The notes beneath the pieces are model-generated. The model searched no databases, was not told where the DNA came from, and worked only from the letters and a program-made list of their open reading frames with translations. A DNA stretch of 64,000 nucleotides, from the NCBI GenBank assembly GCA_964345225.1, contig CAYFQB010000053.1:1-64000 (forward strand), in the 5' to 3' direction. Below are positions 9,109 through 16,986 of this stretch, piece after piece. Numbering within the stretch: the stretch's first letter is position 1; each line of letters starts with the position of its first letter. Made by a program: the position numbers and the translations under genes. The DNA is from CAYFQB01 sp964345225. Its GTDB lineage: Bacteria > Nitrospirota > Thermodesulfovibrionia > Thermodesulfovibrionales > UBA6898.

Positions 9109-10002
9109 ATGGCTGATAAGAAAATATATGATTGTATTATTATCGGTGCTGGTCCCGGTGGCCTTCAGGCAGCCATCTACCTTGGAAGATACAACAGGAA
9201 AGCCCTTCTCATAGACAGGGGAGGAGGCAGAACGCATCATGCCAGAAACATCGAAAATTTTCTCACACAGAAGGCTATCTCGGGCAAAGAAATTATTCAG
9301 ATAGGCATTGAACAGGCAGAGAGTTTTAATGTAAGCATTGTAAAAGGACTTGTCAAAAAGGTCCTGAAAAAGGAATATTTTGAAGTATATGCTGAAAATA
9401 AGAAATACCTTTCAAAATTTGTAATTGTCTCTTCAGGAGTCTATGATAACCTGCCTTCCATTGACAACATTCACAAATTTCTAGGGATCAGTTTCTTCAC
9501 CTGCCTGGATTGCGATGGATACAGGACAACCGGCAGGAAATTGGTTATTATAGGGGACTCCTTAAAAACAGTCCACCTTGCAATTGCAATGAAAAAGATG
9601 TATACAGATGATATCACACTTGTACTTAATCAGGATAATATCCCGGATGAATATAAAGAAGAGTTGTCTGAAGAAAATATATACCTGATAATAGGACAGC
9701 CCTCGAAAATTATCGGAACAGAAAAGATGGAGTCTCTTGAACTTGACGATGGTAAAAAGGTGAAATGCGAGGTAATTATGTCAAACTTTGGTTACAGTTT
9801 AAATGATGAATTCCTTTCAGAACTTGATCTAAAGAGGAATAGCAGCGGTTTTAAGTTCCTGGTGAATAATAACTACGAATCATCACTGAGCGGGCTATAC
9901 ATAGTCGGTCCACTCAATCAAGGTAATGACCAGGTTATTATTGCAGCAGGCGAAGGTGCAGTAGCAGCCATAGATATAAGAAAGAGACTATTAGATATTT
10001 AG
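9109..10002 (+). CDS. Thioredoxin-reductase-like FAD protein with altered NAD(P)H site
   Basis: This is a two-domain flavoprotein of the thioredoxin reductase family, 297 residues. The N-terminal FAD dinucleotide-binding motif is intact (GAGPGGLQAA, about 13-22). A redox-active CxxC pair (TCLDCDG) sits where thioredoxin reductases have CATCDG, so a dithiol role is likely. The second nucleotide-binding motif, normally GGGxSA, reads IIGDSLKTVHLA and lacks the expected glycines. NADPH may therefore not be the donor; ferredoxin- or flavin-fed homologues with degenerate NADPH sites are known. No thioredoxin gene is adjacent. It stands alone, convergent with the gene at 10015. An alternative reading is a FixAB/ferredoxin-type oxidoreductase of unknown partner. 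Confidence 0.82.
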   Translation: MADKKIYDCIIIGAGPGGLQAAIYLGRYNRKALLIDRGGGRTHHARNIENFLTQKAISGKEIIQIGIEQAESFNVSIVKGLVKKVLKKEYFEVYAENKKYLSKFVIVSSGVYDNLPSIDNIHKFLGISFFTCLDCDGYRTTGRKLVIIGDSLKTVHLAIAMKKMYTDDITLVLNQDNIPDEYKEELSEENIYLIIGQPSKIIGTEKMESLELDDGKKVKCEVIMSNFGYSLNDEFLSELDLKRNSSGFKFLVNNNYESSLSGLYIVGPLNQGNDQVIIAAGEGAVAAIDIRKRLLDI

Positions 10003-10014
10003 CAGGACTTCTAA

Positions 10015-10461
10015 CTAAAATGTTGAAGGGTCTTCCGGAGGGAGGTCATCCTCATTAAATGGCATGACACCGAGTTGTTTCATAAAAGACTCAATTCCTT
10101 TGAGCACCTCAGTATAGTCATAATAAGTCATCTGACTGTGTAATGCCTCTTCTACCAAAGCATCAAATGCTTCATAATCAAATGAACCATCAAGAACACC
10201 TGAACGCGTTAATACAGTAAAGAGCGTTTTATCGTCTTTTAAATCATCATTTTTTTCAATCTGAAGGTTTTCCCTGCGTTCCGGTACTGCTATATACCAA
10301 TCCATTGCTGAAACTATCGCATCATAGAGCGCTAAAATGCCATCTGATATCTTGCCCTGCCTAAGCCGTCTCTTCCCGCCTCGTATGTGGAGCTTCGCGC
10401 GCTGCAGAGGTGCCTCAACAGGACCAAGTGCATCTTCATCCATTAATCCAAAATGTGGCAT
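10015..10461 (-). CDS. Conserved-looking hypothetical protein (148 aa)
   Basis: Function is unknown. It is soluble and acidic at the C-terminus (EDDLPPEDPS). A predicted helical middle carries AKLHIRGGKRRLRQGKISDGILALYDAIVSA broken here into a basic turn followed by an amphipathic helix, reminiscent of HEPN/TPR-like helical bundles, although no catalytic motif is evident. There is no signal peptide or cysteine. It is followed 12 nt later by the convergent flavoprotein stop. It shares an intergenic region full of GTTAGAAA-type inverted repeats with the next gene at 10672. Confidence 0.6.
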   Translation of the reverse strand: MPHFGLMDEDALGPVEAPLQRAKLHIRGGKRRLRQGKISDGILALYDAIVSAMDWYIAVPERRENLQIEKNDDLKDDKTLFTVLTRSGVLDGSFDYEAFDALVEEALHSQMTYYDYTEVLKGIESFMKQLGVMPFNEDDLPPEDPSTF

Positions 10462-10512
10462 AAAACTATCTTTTCTTTGCTTTATTTATTTTGAGTCAGA
10501 ACGACGTAATTT

Positions 10513-10676
10513 AACCCCATAAAAAGCTACATTTTTTCTAATGGAATTATCCCTTTAAAAAGTTTAATCTTTGTACCGGGATTTACTCCGTTAGAAAGCC
10601 CCGCTACTTGCCCTATAAGAGACCAGAGGTCTTTCAGGGTTAGAAATTTTTGTTATTTTCTTCTAACGGGTTTACT
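10513..10676. repeat. Small inverted-repeat elements of the GTTAGAAA family
   Basis: Two nested or adjacent copies are present. The first runs from TAACCCCATAAAAAG to TTTCTAATGG (10513-10553). The second runs from ATTTACTCCGTTAGAAAG (10580) to CTTCTAACGGGTTTAC (10676). They lie between two minus-strand genes and could act as the transcript end of the 10672 gene. Related copies occur at 11744, 14329, 33082 and 39191. Confidence 0.6.
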
Positions 10677-11094
10677 GCTTAAAAAATCCAAGCTTCTTCA
10701 TCTCACTAAAAGCCCAGTCATCTGCAAGAAGTTCATTCGTACCTATATCGGGGAGGCTCGATGCATATTCACTTAAAAGCATATATACCAGCTTTTTATT
10801 GTTTGAATCAAGCAACTCAGCCCTGTCAAATGCAACATTTTCAACCTGACCACGGATACTCATTGCGTTAATCCTTTCATCGATGATCTTCTCAGGTACA
10901 TTCTCCCTTATCAACATCTTGCAGCCGGATTCACCCCTTAATATAATCTTGAAAGGTTTTTCCTTGTCCGGTTCTGGTATGCCCTGATCCTCACACCAGG
11001 CAGAGATATTCTGTACGAAAATAATATTATGATCCGCCTGGCAGTACCTGGTCATTATCCCTTTTAAAACGTCATAATAATCTCTTGTATTCAT
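10672..11094 (-). CDS. Hypothetical protein (140 aa)
   Basis: I do not recognise this protein. It is soluble with a mixed alpha/beta composition, scattered cysteines (TRYCQA, AWCEDQ, SGCKM) that form no CxxC pair, and a conserved-looking middle, FKIILRGESGCKMLIREN. A GGAG ribosome-binding site precedes the ATG by 8 nt, which supports it as a genuine gene. Neighbours on the same strand are a DUF2914 protein upstream and the 148-aa hypothetical downstream, but spacings of about 200 nt argue against one operon. Confidence 0.6.
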   Translation of the reverse strand: MNTRDYYDVLKGIMTRYCQADHNIIFVQNISAWCEDQGIPEPDKEKPFKIILRGESGCKMLIRENVPEKIIDERINAMSIRGQVENVAFDRAELLDSNNKKLVYMLLSEYASSLPDIGTNELLADDWAFSEMKKLGFFKQ

Positions 11095-11286
11095 CTTACT
11101 GCTCCTTTTTTAAATCCCTCTATTAATTATTCGTCCCGCTTTCGTACTGTTCTCACCCTCAATAGTATTTGCAAAACTTATGCCTTTTCCCATTCTTAAT
11201 GTGTTAAAAAGACAACATTTTAAAAGATCATTTCTTTTATCACTGCACAGGCTTATTTTTTAATAAATGTATTTGTGGCTAGGAAA

Positions 11287-11709
11287 TTACTCTACAGTAA
11301 ATTCAACTGTTTTCAGTACATTCCCGTAAGCATCCTGAAGTTCAACTTTCCACTCACCGATTAAACCTGCCGGATTCTTGCTCGAATATGTCCTCCATCT
11401 CGGACCCTGTCTAAGCGGGAGAGCAACATTTGCCATCTCTTTATCACCATAGTACCAGACAAAGCTGACACTCGTATCCTCGATAATATCCTTTGCCTCA
11501 AGAAAACAGTAGACTTTCTCTATTACATGCGAAAATGTCTCTGTAATACCAACAGGCTCCCTGTCTTCAATTCTTTCAGAAACAACCATTCTGCCAACAG
11601 TAAACGGACTGTCTGAAATAACCACCTGAGCAAATGCTGAGATCAGAAATAATGAAGCTGTAATAACCGATAATGACAAAATCACTACAAAAACCGAGAT
11701 CTTCTTCAT
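11287..11709 (-). CDS. Exported DUF2914-like protein
   Basis: The start at 11709 gives a classic signal peptide (MKKISVFVVILSLSV, cleavage near AFAQ). It is preceded by a GGGGG stretch; an upstream ATG at 11724 would give MGVKI. The mature part (about 110 residues) resembles DUF2914: a beta-rich domain with the Tyr-Cys-Phe strand (KVYCFLEA), a WYYGD segment, a RWRTYSSK segment and a final GEWKVELQDAYGN strand. The function of the family is unknown; related domains follow periplasmic or surface anchors. It stands alone with an inverted-repeat element upstream at 11744-11788. Confidence 0.75.
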   Translation of the reverse strand: MKKISVFVVILSLSVITASLFLISAFAQVVISDSPFTVGRMVVSERIEDREPVGITETFSHVIEKVYCFLEAKDIIEDTSVSFVWYYGDKEMANVALPLRQGPRWRTYSSKNPAGLIGEWKVELQDAYGNVLKTVEFTVE

Positions 11710-11743
11710 AATCTTTACCCCCATTAAATAAAAATGTTTATGA

Positions 11744-11788
11744 GTAAACCCCGTTAGAAAGAATTTGGCTTTTTCTAATGGGGTAAAA
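11744..11788. repeat. Small inverted-repeat element (GTAAACCCCGTTAGAAA ends)
   Basis: GTAAACCCCGTTAGAAAG and TTTTTCTAATGGGGTAAAA form near-complementary arms around a short TTTGGC centre. It lies between the DUF2914 start and the YceI stop on the minus strand. The whole unit is about 45 nt and has relatives at 14329, 33082 and 39191. Confidence 0.75.
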
Positions 11789-11921
11789 TATTAACATCAG
11801 ATTAATAGCAAAAAGCACAACCTGTCAAGAAAAAACCGATCTAAAGAAATACAGGAATTTATTGATTTATCTTAACTTATTCACTTCAGCTTTTGTATTA
11901 TATGACTGAAAAGGGCTTAGT

Positions 11922-12455
11922 CTATTCAGTAACGCGGTCAGCCTCAATCTCTAGAGCAATTTCGATATCCTTGCTGATCATAACGCCGCCATTTTCCATA
12001 AGCTCATTCCAGTTTATGCCAAAGTCTTCACGATTGATCCTGGTTTTTGCAGAAAATCCCATGGTTATCTCCCCGCCGAAGGGGCTCTTAACCGGACCAA
12101 AATAATCCACTTCGAGGGCGGCTGGACGCGTAAGTCCGTGTATTGTCAAATCACCTGTTATGTTAAGGCTGTTGTCACCTGCGCTTTCGACTTTTGTGCT
12201 CCTGAATATAATCTCAGGGTATTTTTCAGCCTCAAGAAAATCAGGACTTAGAAGATGCTCATCCCGTTTCTTTATACCTGTTGTAATACTAGAGACATTT
12301 ATTACAACTTCAACTGAAGAATTACCTATATCATCAGTCTCAAACTGTATTGTGCCGCTAATCTGATTGAACTGACCATGCACATTTGCTATCATCATAT
12401 GACGAGCTGAAAAAGTAGCAACAGAGTGGTCAGGATCTATATTCCATTTAGCCAT
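11922..12455 (-). CDS. YceI-family lipid-binding protein (cytoplasmic form)
   Basis: YceI proteins form a lipocalin-like barrel that binds polyisoprenoid or other amphiphiles. Typical motifs are all present: WNIDPDHSVATFSARHMM at the N-terminus, HGQFNQISGTI, the SSITTGIKKRDEHL helix region, FLEAEKYPEIIFRST and LTIHGLTRPAALEV. The start at 12455 (MAKWN) is chosen because AAAGGAGT lies just before it; an upstream TTG would overlap that site. No signal peptide is seen, unlike the periplasmic E. coli protein. It is single and shows no operon. Confidence 0.92.
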   Translation of the reverse strand: MAKWNIDPDHSVATFSARHMMIANVHGQFNQISGTIQFETDDIGNSSVEVVINVSSITTGIKKRDEHLLSPDFLEAEKYPEIIFRSTKVESAGDNSLNITGDLTIHGLTRPAALEVDYFGPVKSPFGGEITMGFSAKTRINREDFGINWNELMENGGVMISKDIEIALEIEADRVTE

Positions 12456-12473
12456 TTTTCTGACTCCTTTCAA

Positions 12474-13038
12474 CTAATTAAAGATTCAGGCCAAATTTAT
12501 GTCCCGAAGATTCGAAGAGAAGCCTCGATACTTTAAAAGTGTCCCCTTAATAAAATTTTATTACATTTACAGAAGATTTCAATAAAAACTTTTCAGAACT
12601 TTTATATTAAACGGCAACGGTTATCTGCTTAGTTTATCTGGGTTAAACTAAAGAAACCAAAGAAACTAAACTAACTAAAGAAACTATATTTGCTTTGTTT
12701 TTAGTGCCTACTTCTTGCTCCTTACCTCTCACTCCTTACTTTTTGCACCCTGCTTTTTAGTGCATACTTCCTATTCTTAATCTTTGTCCTTTGCCTCTTA
12801 GTTGTACTCCTCACCCCGTATAGGGGCATGTCCTCCATATGGCTTTACGCCCCACCTTAAGAAAGGAGGAAGCGCGGTCTACGACTCGTAGAGGTGGATT
12901 ACAAACTTCACTTTCTATTAAACTCATTTGTAAAGCTCCCCATCGTTTATAATTCATCTATTAATGAGTTTATTTTTATTTAATCTAGTTTAAATATCAC
13001 TTACATTAACAGGCATAAAAAAACACATGCAGTACATC
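12474..13038. repeat. Intergenic region with nonad and heptad tracts
   Basis: A 9-nt periodic tract (AAACTAAAG/AAACCAAAG/AAACTAAAC units) runs about 12644-12690. A heptad tract (TACTTCT, TGCTCCT, CACTCCT, TACTTTT) begins at 12709 and decays by about 12790. From 12810 to 12910 a GC-richer patch of unknown nature follows. No gene is supported. Confidence 0.7.
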
Positions 13039-13407
13039 TTAGAAAATGCTCTCGTTTACAAAATTCCTTATTTTCTGCCTATCCTCTTCTTTTATTTCTG
13101 AAAATTCTATTCCTACTTTATATCTATTCTCCCATTTCTGAAAATCATGCTTAATTATTTTCGATGTCCAGATTGTCTTTGCCAGAACATTAATAGAGAA
13201 AATCATTTTCTTATTGTGGACAATGGGTTGATATATTTCCATCTCTAAGTAGCTCCCTTCAGGAATATTTCTGTCAGTCTCAAACATTAATCCACCGGCG
13301 CTTATATCCCTCGTAAATGCTTTAAATCCTCTAAATGTTTCTGGTACTAAATGGCCAGAGATTAAAATATTATCTTTCAGGCGCGTAAATTTTCTACTCT
13401 CTACCAC
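13039..13407 (-). CDS. PilZ-domain c-di-GMP-binding protein
   Basis: This single-domain protein of 122 residues probably binds cyclic di-GMP and relays it to an unknown partner. It has the PilZ features: a basic SRKFTRLK start resembling the RxxxR segment, TRDISAGGLMFETD as the (D/N)xSxxG motif, then the beta-barrel continuation and VGIEFSEI near the end. The start is GTG with AAAAAGGAC upstream. It fits with the diguanylate cyclase and two HD-GYP proteins in this window. A second, more diverged PilZ protein is at 51258. Confidence 0.85.
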   Translation of the reverse strand: MVESRKFTRLKDNILISGHLVPETFRGFKAFTRDISAGGLMFETDRNIPEGSYLEMEIYQPIVHNKKMIFSINVLAKTIWTSKIIKHDFQKWENRYKVGIEFSEIKEEDRQKIRNFVNESIF

Positions 13408-13486
13408 TGGAAATCTGTCCTTTTTATTTTTTTGGACATCACCCCGATTTCACCTCCTGAAAAAAGAATATTATGTTTAATGCCGC

Positions 13487-14032
13487 TCATGAAAAATCAA
13501 AAACAATCCAGAGAAGTCTGGCTTCAGTATCACCTGCATTCTTAACCTTCTTCAGCCTTTGGGTATAGGCACAATAAATGCTGTCTCCTTCTTCAAAGAT
13601 CAGTTCTTCTTCACTAAAGTGAAATTTTATTCTTCCTTTAACCACCATCCCAAAGCATTCTCCTTTGGAATAAATTAGCTCCTTCTTCAATTCTGCACCA
13701 GTTCTTAAGGTAAAAACTTGCGGCTTCATCTTTATAGTAAAAAGACCTGAGACCAATTCTTCGCAAAATACATTTTTGTCTTCATCAAGAAATTTTCTGC
13801 CAGTGCCTGTTTTAATAAAAACCAGTTCTTTTCGCTCATCGCTATCAAAGAAATAGCTAACTTTATTATCCAAAGCCTGAGCAATCTTCTCCAATGAAGT
13901 AACCGAAGGAGATGTAAGGTTTCTTTCTAATTGCGAAAAAAAACTCGCAGTTAACCCTGTCTTCTTTGCCAGTTCCTTTAGAGTAATTCTCTGGCGGGTG
14001 CGTAACTCCTTTATTTTTTGTCCTATCTTCAT
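13487..14032 (-). CDS. XRE-family regulator with C-terminal cupin domain
   Basis: This is a DNA-binding regulator with an N-terminal helix-turn-helix (residues 1-60: IKELRTRQRITLKELAKKTG, then FFSQLERNLTSPSVTSLEKIA) and a cupin ligand-binding domain (about 105-181). This architecture is usual for regulators that sense small metabolites or polyamines. The cupin has few His ligands, so a metal is not assured. It faces away from a ferritin-like gene across a 430-bp gap, so control of that gene or of itself is possible. A perfect TAAACATGTTTA palindrome at 14148-14159 is a candidate operator. Confidence 0.88.
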   Translation of the reverse strand: MKIGQKIKELRTRQRITLKELAKKTGLTASFFSQLERNLTSPSVTSLEKIAQALDNKVSYFFDSDERKELVFIKTGTGRKFLDEDKNVFCEELVSGLFTIKMKPQVFTLRTGAELKKELIYSKGECFGMVVKGRIKFHFSEEELIFEEGDSIYCAYTQRLKKVKNAGDTEARLLWIVFDFS

Positions 14033-14147
14033 TTCTTAGATTTCCTTAAAATAAAAATGTTTAAATGCTATTAATTTATAATTGAGAAAAAATTTAATGC
14101 TGTATATATGAATTTGCCTTTAGCAGATATAATGCAGATTTTTGCCA

Positions 14148-14159
14148 TAAACATGTTTA
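14148..14159. promoter_or_regulatory. Candidate operator palindrome
   Basis: TAAACATGTTTA is a perfect 12-bp palindrome about 115 bp upstream of the XRE-cupin gene start. A related AATGTTTAAAT sequence lies near 14055. XRE regulators often bind such sites near their own gene. This is position-based inference only. Confidence 0.25.
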
Positions 14160-14328
14160 AATTGTATTAGCCAATATTTCAGTTGTCAATCAATTTTTTT
14201 AAAAAATATATTACTTCCCAAAATGTATTTTTTAAAAAAATACAGGTATTATTTGCACTTATTGGGGTGATTATCCGGACTCTTGTTAAGTTATCGACAG
14301 AAGCAATCTATAAAGGTCTCTCCTAACG

Positions 14329-14375
14329 TTTTACACCGTTAGAAAGTGCTATTATTTTCTTCTAAAAAGGTAAAC
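14329..14375. repeat. Small inverted-repeat element (GTTAGAAA family)
   Basis: TTTTACACCGTTAGAAAG and TCTTCTAAAAAGGTAAAC form imperfect arms about 47 nt across. This matches the elements at 11744 and 39191, with more mismatches in the right arm. Confidence 0.6.
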
Positions 14376-14464
14376 TTTATAGCACTGTTTTTTTCCGTTA
14401 TTAATAGATTGATACAAAATATATTGATATAATTAATCTATAAACTATTTCTCAGGGGGAAACA

Positions 14465-14959
14465 ATGTTAAAAGATGCAATTGAAACAGCTATCAAAATG
14501 GAGACCGATGCTATCTCATTTTATAGTGATGCATGCAACAAAACGAGTCATCCATTTGGGAAAGAAATTTTCAATGGATTTATAAAAGACGAAACTAGAC
14601 ACCTGAAAATGCTCAAGGATATTTTTGAAGGACTCAATATTGAATTTAAATTCATCAGACCTAAAGACACTATTAAGACTGTATTCAGTGAACTGAAAGA
14701 TCAGATGATTAACAGGGTAAAGGCATTGGATGATGAAATGGATGCTATAAGCATTGCACTTAAAATGGAGAAAGAGGGTTTTGATTTTTACAAGAAAGCT
14801 GCTTCTCAGGCAACAACAGACAAAGAGAAAGAACTTTTCGAGCGCCTTGCTGAAGAGGAAAACGACCATTATACAATCCTGAACGAGACATATAATTTTC
14901 TGGATAATACAGGACAATGGTATATGTATGAAGAAAGAGGAATTGTAGAGGGAGGCTGA
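14465..14959 (+). CDS. Ferritin-like / rubrerythrin-type diiron protein
   Basis: The protein is a four-helix-bundle member of the ferritin-like superfamily, 164 residues. Two half-repeats each carry Glu and ExxH ligands: KMETDAISFYSDA with KDETRHLKML in the first, KMEKEGFDFYKKA with AEEENDHYTIL in the second. Such proteins act in peroxide or oxygen protection, or in iron handling. There is no C-terminal rubredoxin domain. A strong AGGGGG site precedes the ATG. It lies upstream of the FprA flavodiiron gene, so the two may form an oxidative/nitrosative defence pair, though repeat-type DNA separates them. Confidence 0.88.
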   Translation: MLKDAIETAIKMETDAISFYSDACNKTSHPFGKEIFNGFIKDETRHLKMLKDIFEGLNIEFKFIRPKDTIKTVFSELKDQMINRVKALDDEMDAISIALKMEKEGFDFYKKAASQATTDKEKELFERLAEEENDHYTILNETYNFLDNTGQWYMYEERGIVEGG

Positions 14960-14969
14960 TTTATTTATT

Positions 14970-15070
14970 GAAAATTCCCCTGCAATTGAAGATTGAAAAT
15001 CGAAATTTATGATTTTCAATTTGCGAATGCCAATTTGCAATTGATAATTAAAAAATCTGAAATTGGAAAT
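14970..15070. repeat. Heptad-type AT-rich repeat
   Basis: A run of related units (GCAATTG, GAAGATT, GAAAATC, CAATTTG) shows approximate 7-nt periodicity between the ferritin-like gene and fprA. The same TTGAAAAT/CAATTTTC motif family recurs near 31838-31870 and 46710-46740. Confidence 0.5.
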
Positions 15071-15185
15071 TAATTTTCCAAGGGCCAGTGACTAATGACT
15101 TAAAATAAGCGGGCGAGAGTTTTTTAGCAACTAATATAGGGAAGAATCTAAAATAATAATCCTTTAAATTACTGTGGAGGCACTG

Positions 15186-16406
15186 ATGAATCCTATACAG
15201 ATTAAACCTGATATATACTGGGTTGGTGCAATTGACTGGGCAATAAGGGACTTTCACGGTTATATAACACCAAACGGTACTACTTATAATAACTACCTTA
15301 TACTGGATGAAAAATTAACCCTTCTCGATACCGTTAAACACGATTTCGCAGAAACGTCCATACAAAACATCAAAGAATTAATTGATCCTGGAAAAATAGA
15401 AAATATTGTCATAAACCACATTGAGAATGACCATGTCACGAGCATTGACAGAATAATGAATCTGACACCTAATGCCACTATTTTTATAACAGAAAAAGGC
15501 AGGAAGGGACTTGCCAGATTTTTTGACTTATCATCATGGAATATTAAGACAGTTAAGACAGGAGATACCTTGAATATAGGAAAGAGAAATCTCCTGTTCA
15601 TAGAAACGCCGATGCTTCACTGGCCTGATTCCATGATGACATATATAAAAGAAGACAAAATACTTATAAGCCAGGATGGATTCGGCCAGCATTATGCATC
15701 TTCAAACAGATTTGATGACGAATTTATTGAGAAAATATCAGTTCAGGAACTGGATGATGCTATAATCGACTATTATGCCAATATACTGATGCCTTTTGGA
15801 AATCTCATAAAGACAAAAATTGCAGAAATACAGAAACTAGGCCTTGAAATAGACGTTATCGCACCCGATCATGGAATCATATGGCGGAAGGACCCGGGCA
15901 AGATCTTAAAGAAGTACATTGATATGGCAAACGGTGCTGCTGATCTCAGGGTATCGATAATATACGATACCATGTGGAAAAGCACGGAGATGATGACAAT
16001 ACCAATAATGCGCGGCATAAAAGATGAAGGGGTTGACTGCAAGGTAATCAAACTAAGGGCAACACCAACAAGTGCTGCAATAAAAGAGTTCTGGAAATCC
16101 AGAGGTTCTCTGATAGGTTCACCCACATTGAACAACAAGATGTTTCCCACTCTTGTAGAATTTCTACACCATCTTTCAGGTCTGCGTCCAAAAAATAGGA
16201 TTTTAGGTGCTTTCGGAAGCTACGGTTGGGGTGGCGGAGCCGTTAAAGAGGCATATGAGATGCTGAAATCAATGAAATTGGAGATATTTGAACCGGGAGT
16301 TGAGGTTCTATACAGGCCATCTCCAGATGATGAAAAGAAATGTTATGAGTTCGGCAGGGAGTTTGCCAGAAAGGTCAAGGAATACCACGAACAATTTAAA
16401 CAATAA
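15186..16406 (+). CDS. FprA-type flavodiiron protein (NO/O2 reductase)
   Basis: A-type flavoproteins reduce oxygen to water or nitric oxide to N2O in the cytoplasm. The N-terminal metallo-beta-lactamase domain (about 1-245) holds the diiron ligands: HIENDH, then HWPD, the SQDGFGQH Asp, and PDHGIIW. The C-terminal flavodoxin domain (about 250-400) binds FMN. The start at 15186 is chosen over a GTG at 15174 because GGAGG lies 7 nt before it. There is no rubredoxin extension, so electrons come from a separate rubredoxin or similar. Position upstream of the HAO-like cytochrome suggests a shared role in nitrogen-oxide handling (inference). Confidence 0.93.
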   Translation: MNPIQIKPDIYWVGAIDWAIRDFHGYITPNGTTYNNYLILDEKLTLLDTVKHDFAETSIQNIKELIDPGKIENIVINHIENDHVTSIDRIMNLTPNATIFITEKGRKGLARFFDLSSWNIKTVKTGDTLNIGKRNLLFIETPMLHWPDSMMTYIKEDKILISQDGFGQHYASSNRFDDEFIEKISVQELDDAIIDYYANILMPFGNLIKTKIAEIQKLGLEIDVIAPDHGIIWRKDPGKILKKYIDMANGAADLRVSIIYDTMWKSTEMMTIPIMRGIKDEGVDCKVIKLRATPTSAAIKEFWKSRGSLIGSPTLNNKMFPTLVEFLHHLSGLRPKNRILGAFGSYGWGGGAVKEAYEMLKSMKLEIFEPGVEVLYRPSPDDEKKCYEFGREFARKVKEYHEQFKQ

Positions 16407-16986
16407 GGTTCTTCTCTAGATTAGTTGGCAGAATCATAAATTATTTAATTGGTCATTTGTTAGGATTAACCCATAAAATGTATTTGGAGCAGGTATACAT
16501 GTTATATAGTTGGACATATTCCTTTCGCTCCCTAGAGGGAAATTTTTACCCGTCACATGGCTCACTCGCTCGAATTTTTAAACTCGTCCCGACTTCTCGG
16601 GAACGCTTATTTAGTCATGACGGGTATCCCAAAAATTTCCCTATGTCCGCTCAAGAAACATGTACAACTACTTAATCCGAAAACTCTATTTATACTGAAA
16701 TGCATTTTTGGGGTTAAGGATAATTTCAATATAATAATCCCGAAGCGGGTCTGCGCGTAGGGTCGCTTCGACTTCGCGTAGACTCGCATCGAGATTCAAG
16801 GGGCCGAGCCTACCTGATCGCCTCGATTCGGCGAAGCGGGCGGGCAGGCAGGGATTCAAGTGATGGAATTATTTTTTTAAAATTTTACTCTCACTTGAAC
16901 CATCGAATCCTTGAACCCTGGAATTCTTTTTCCTAACTAAATGGGATAAGAATTAATAATAAAAACTTTGGTTAGAGGAGTGAAGT
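16407..16986. repeat. Intergenic region with palindromic element and GC-rich repeat
   Basis: It contains the 252-bp palindromic element at 16466-16717. A GC-rich patch at 16740-16855 follows (segments like CGCCTCGATTCGGCGAAGCGGG and GGGCAGGCAGG, also seen near 33205-33260). Around 16850-16925 are ATTCAAG/ATGGAATT repeats in opposing orientation. AGAGGAG precedes the cytochrome start. No gene is supported. Confidence 0.75.
16466..16717. mobile_element. MITE-like palindromic element, copy 1
   Basis: The outer ends are inverted: TTAACCCATAAAATG at left and CATTTTTGGGGTTAA at right. Inside, AGTTGGACAT (16508) and ATGTACAACT (16669) bound a 162-nt core. The core carries GAGGGAAATTTTTACCCGTC at left, its GACGGGTATCCC counterpart at right and a central CCCGACTTCTCGGG hairpin. 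No transposase is encoded. The core is in reverse orientation to that of the copy at 61306, while the flanking ends are in the same orientation. Confidence 0.8.

Larger units (their letters stand above)
14033..14464. other. Intergenic region between divergent genes
   Basis: It is AT-rich and holds the 12-bp palindrome TAAACATGTTTA (14148-14159), a possible operator, and a GTTAGAAA-family inverted-repeat element at 14329-14375. AGGGGG just before 14465 is the ribosome-binding site of the ferritin-like gene. No RNA gene is seen. Confidence 0.5.

Noticed and set aside
14516..15040. 174-codon antisense frame over the ferritin-like gene
   Set aside because: The sense frame has clear diiron motifs, a ribosome-binding site and family length; the antisense frame has no recognisable domain.
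16466..16717. Insertion sequence with transposase
   Set aside because: The element is only about 250 bp and encodes no protein; it can be at most a non-autonomous element.
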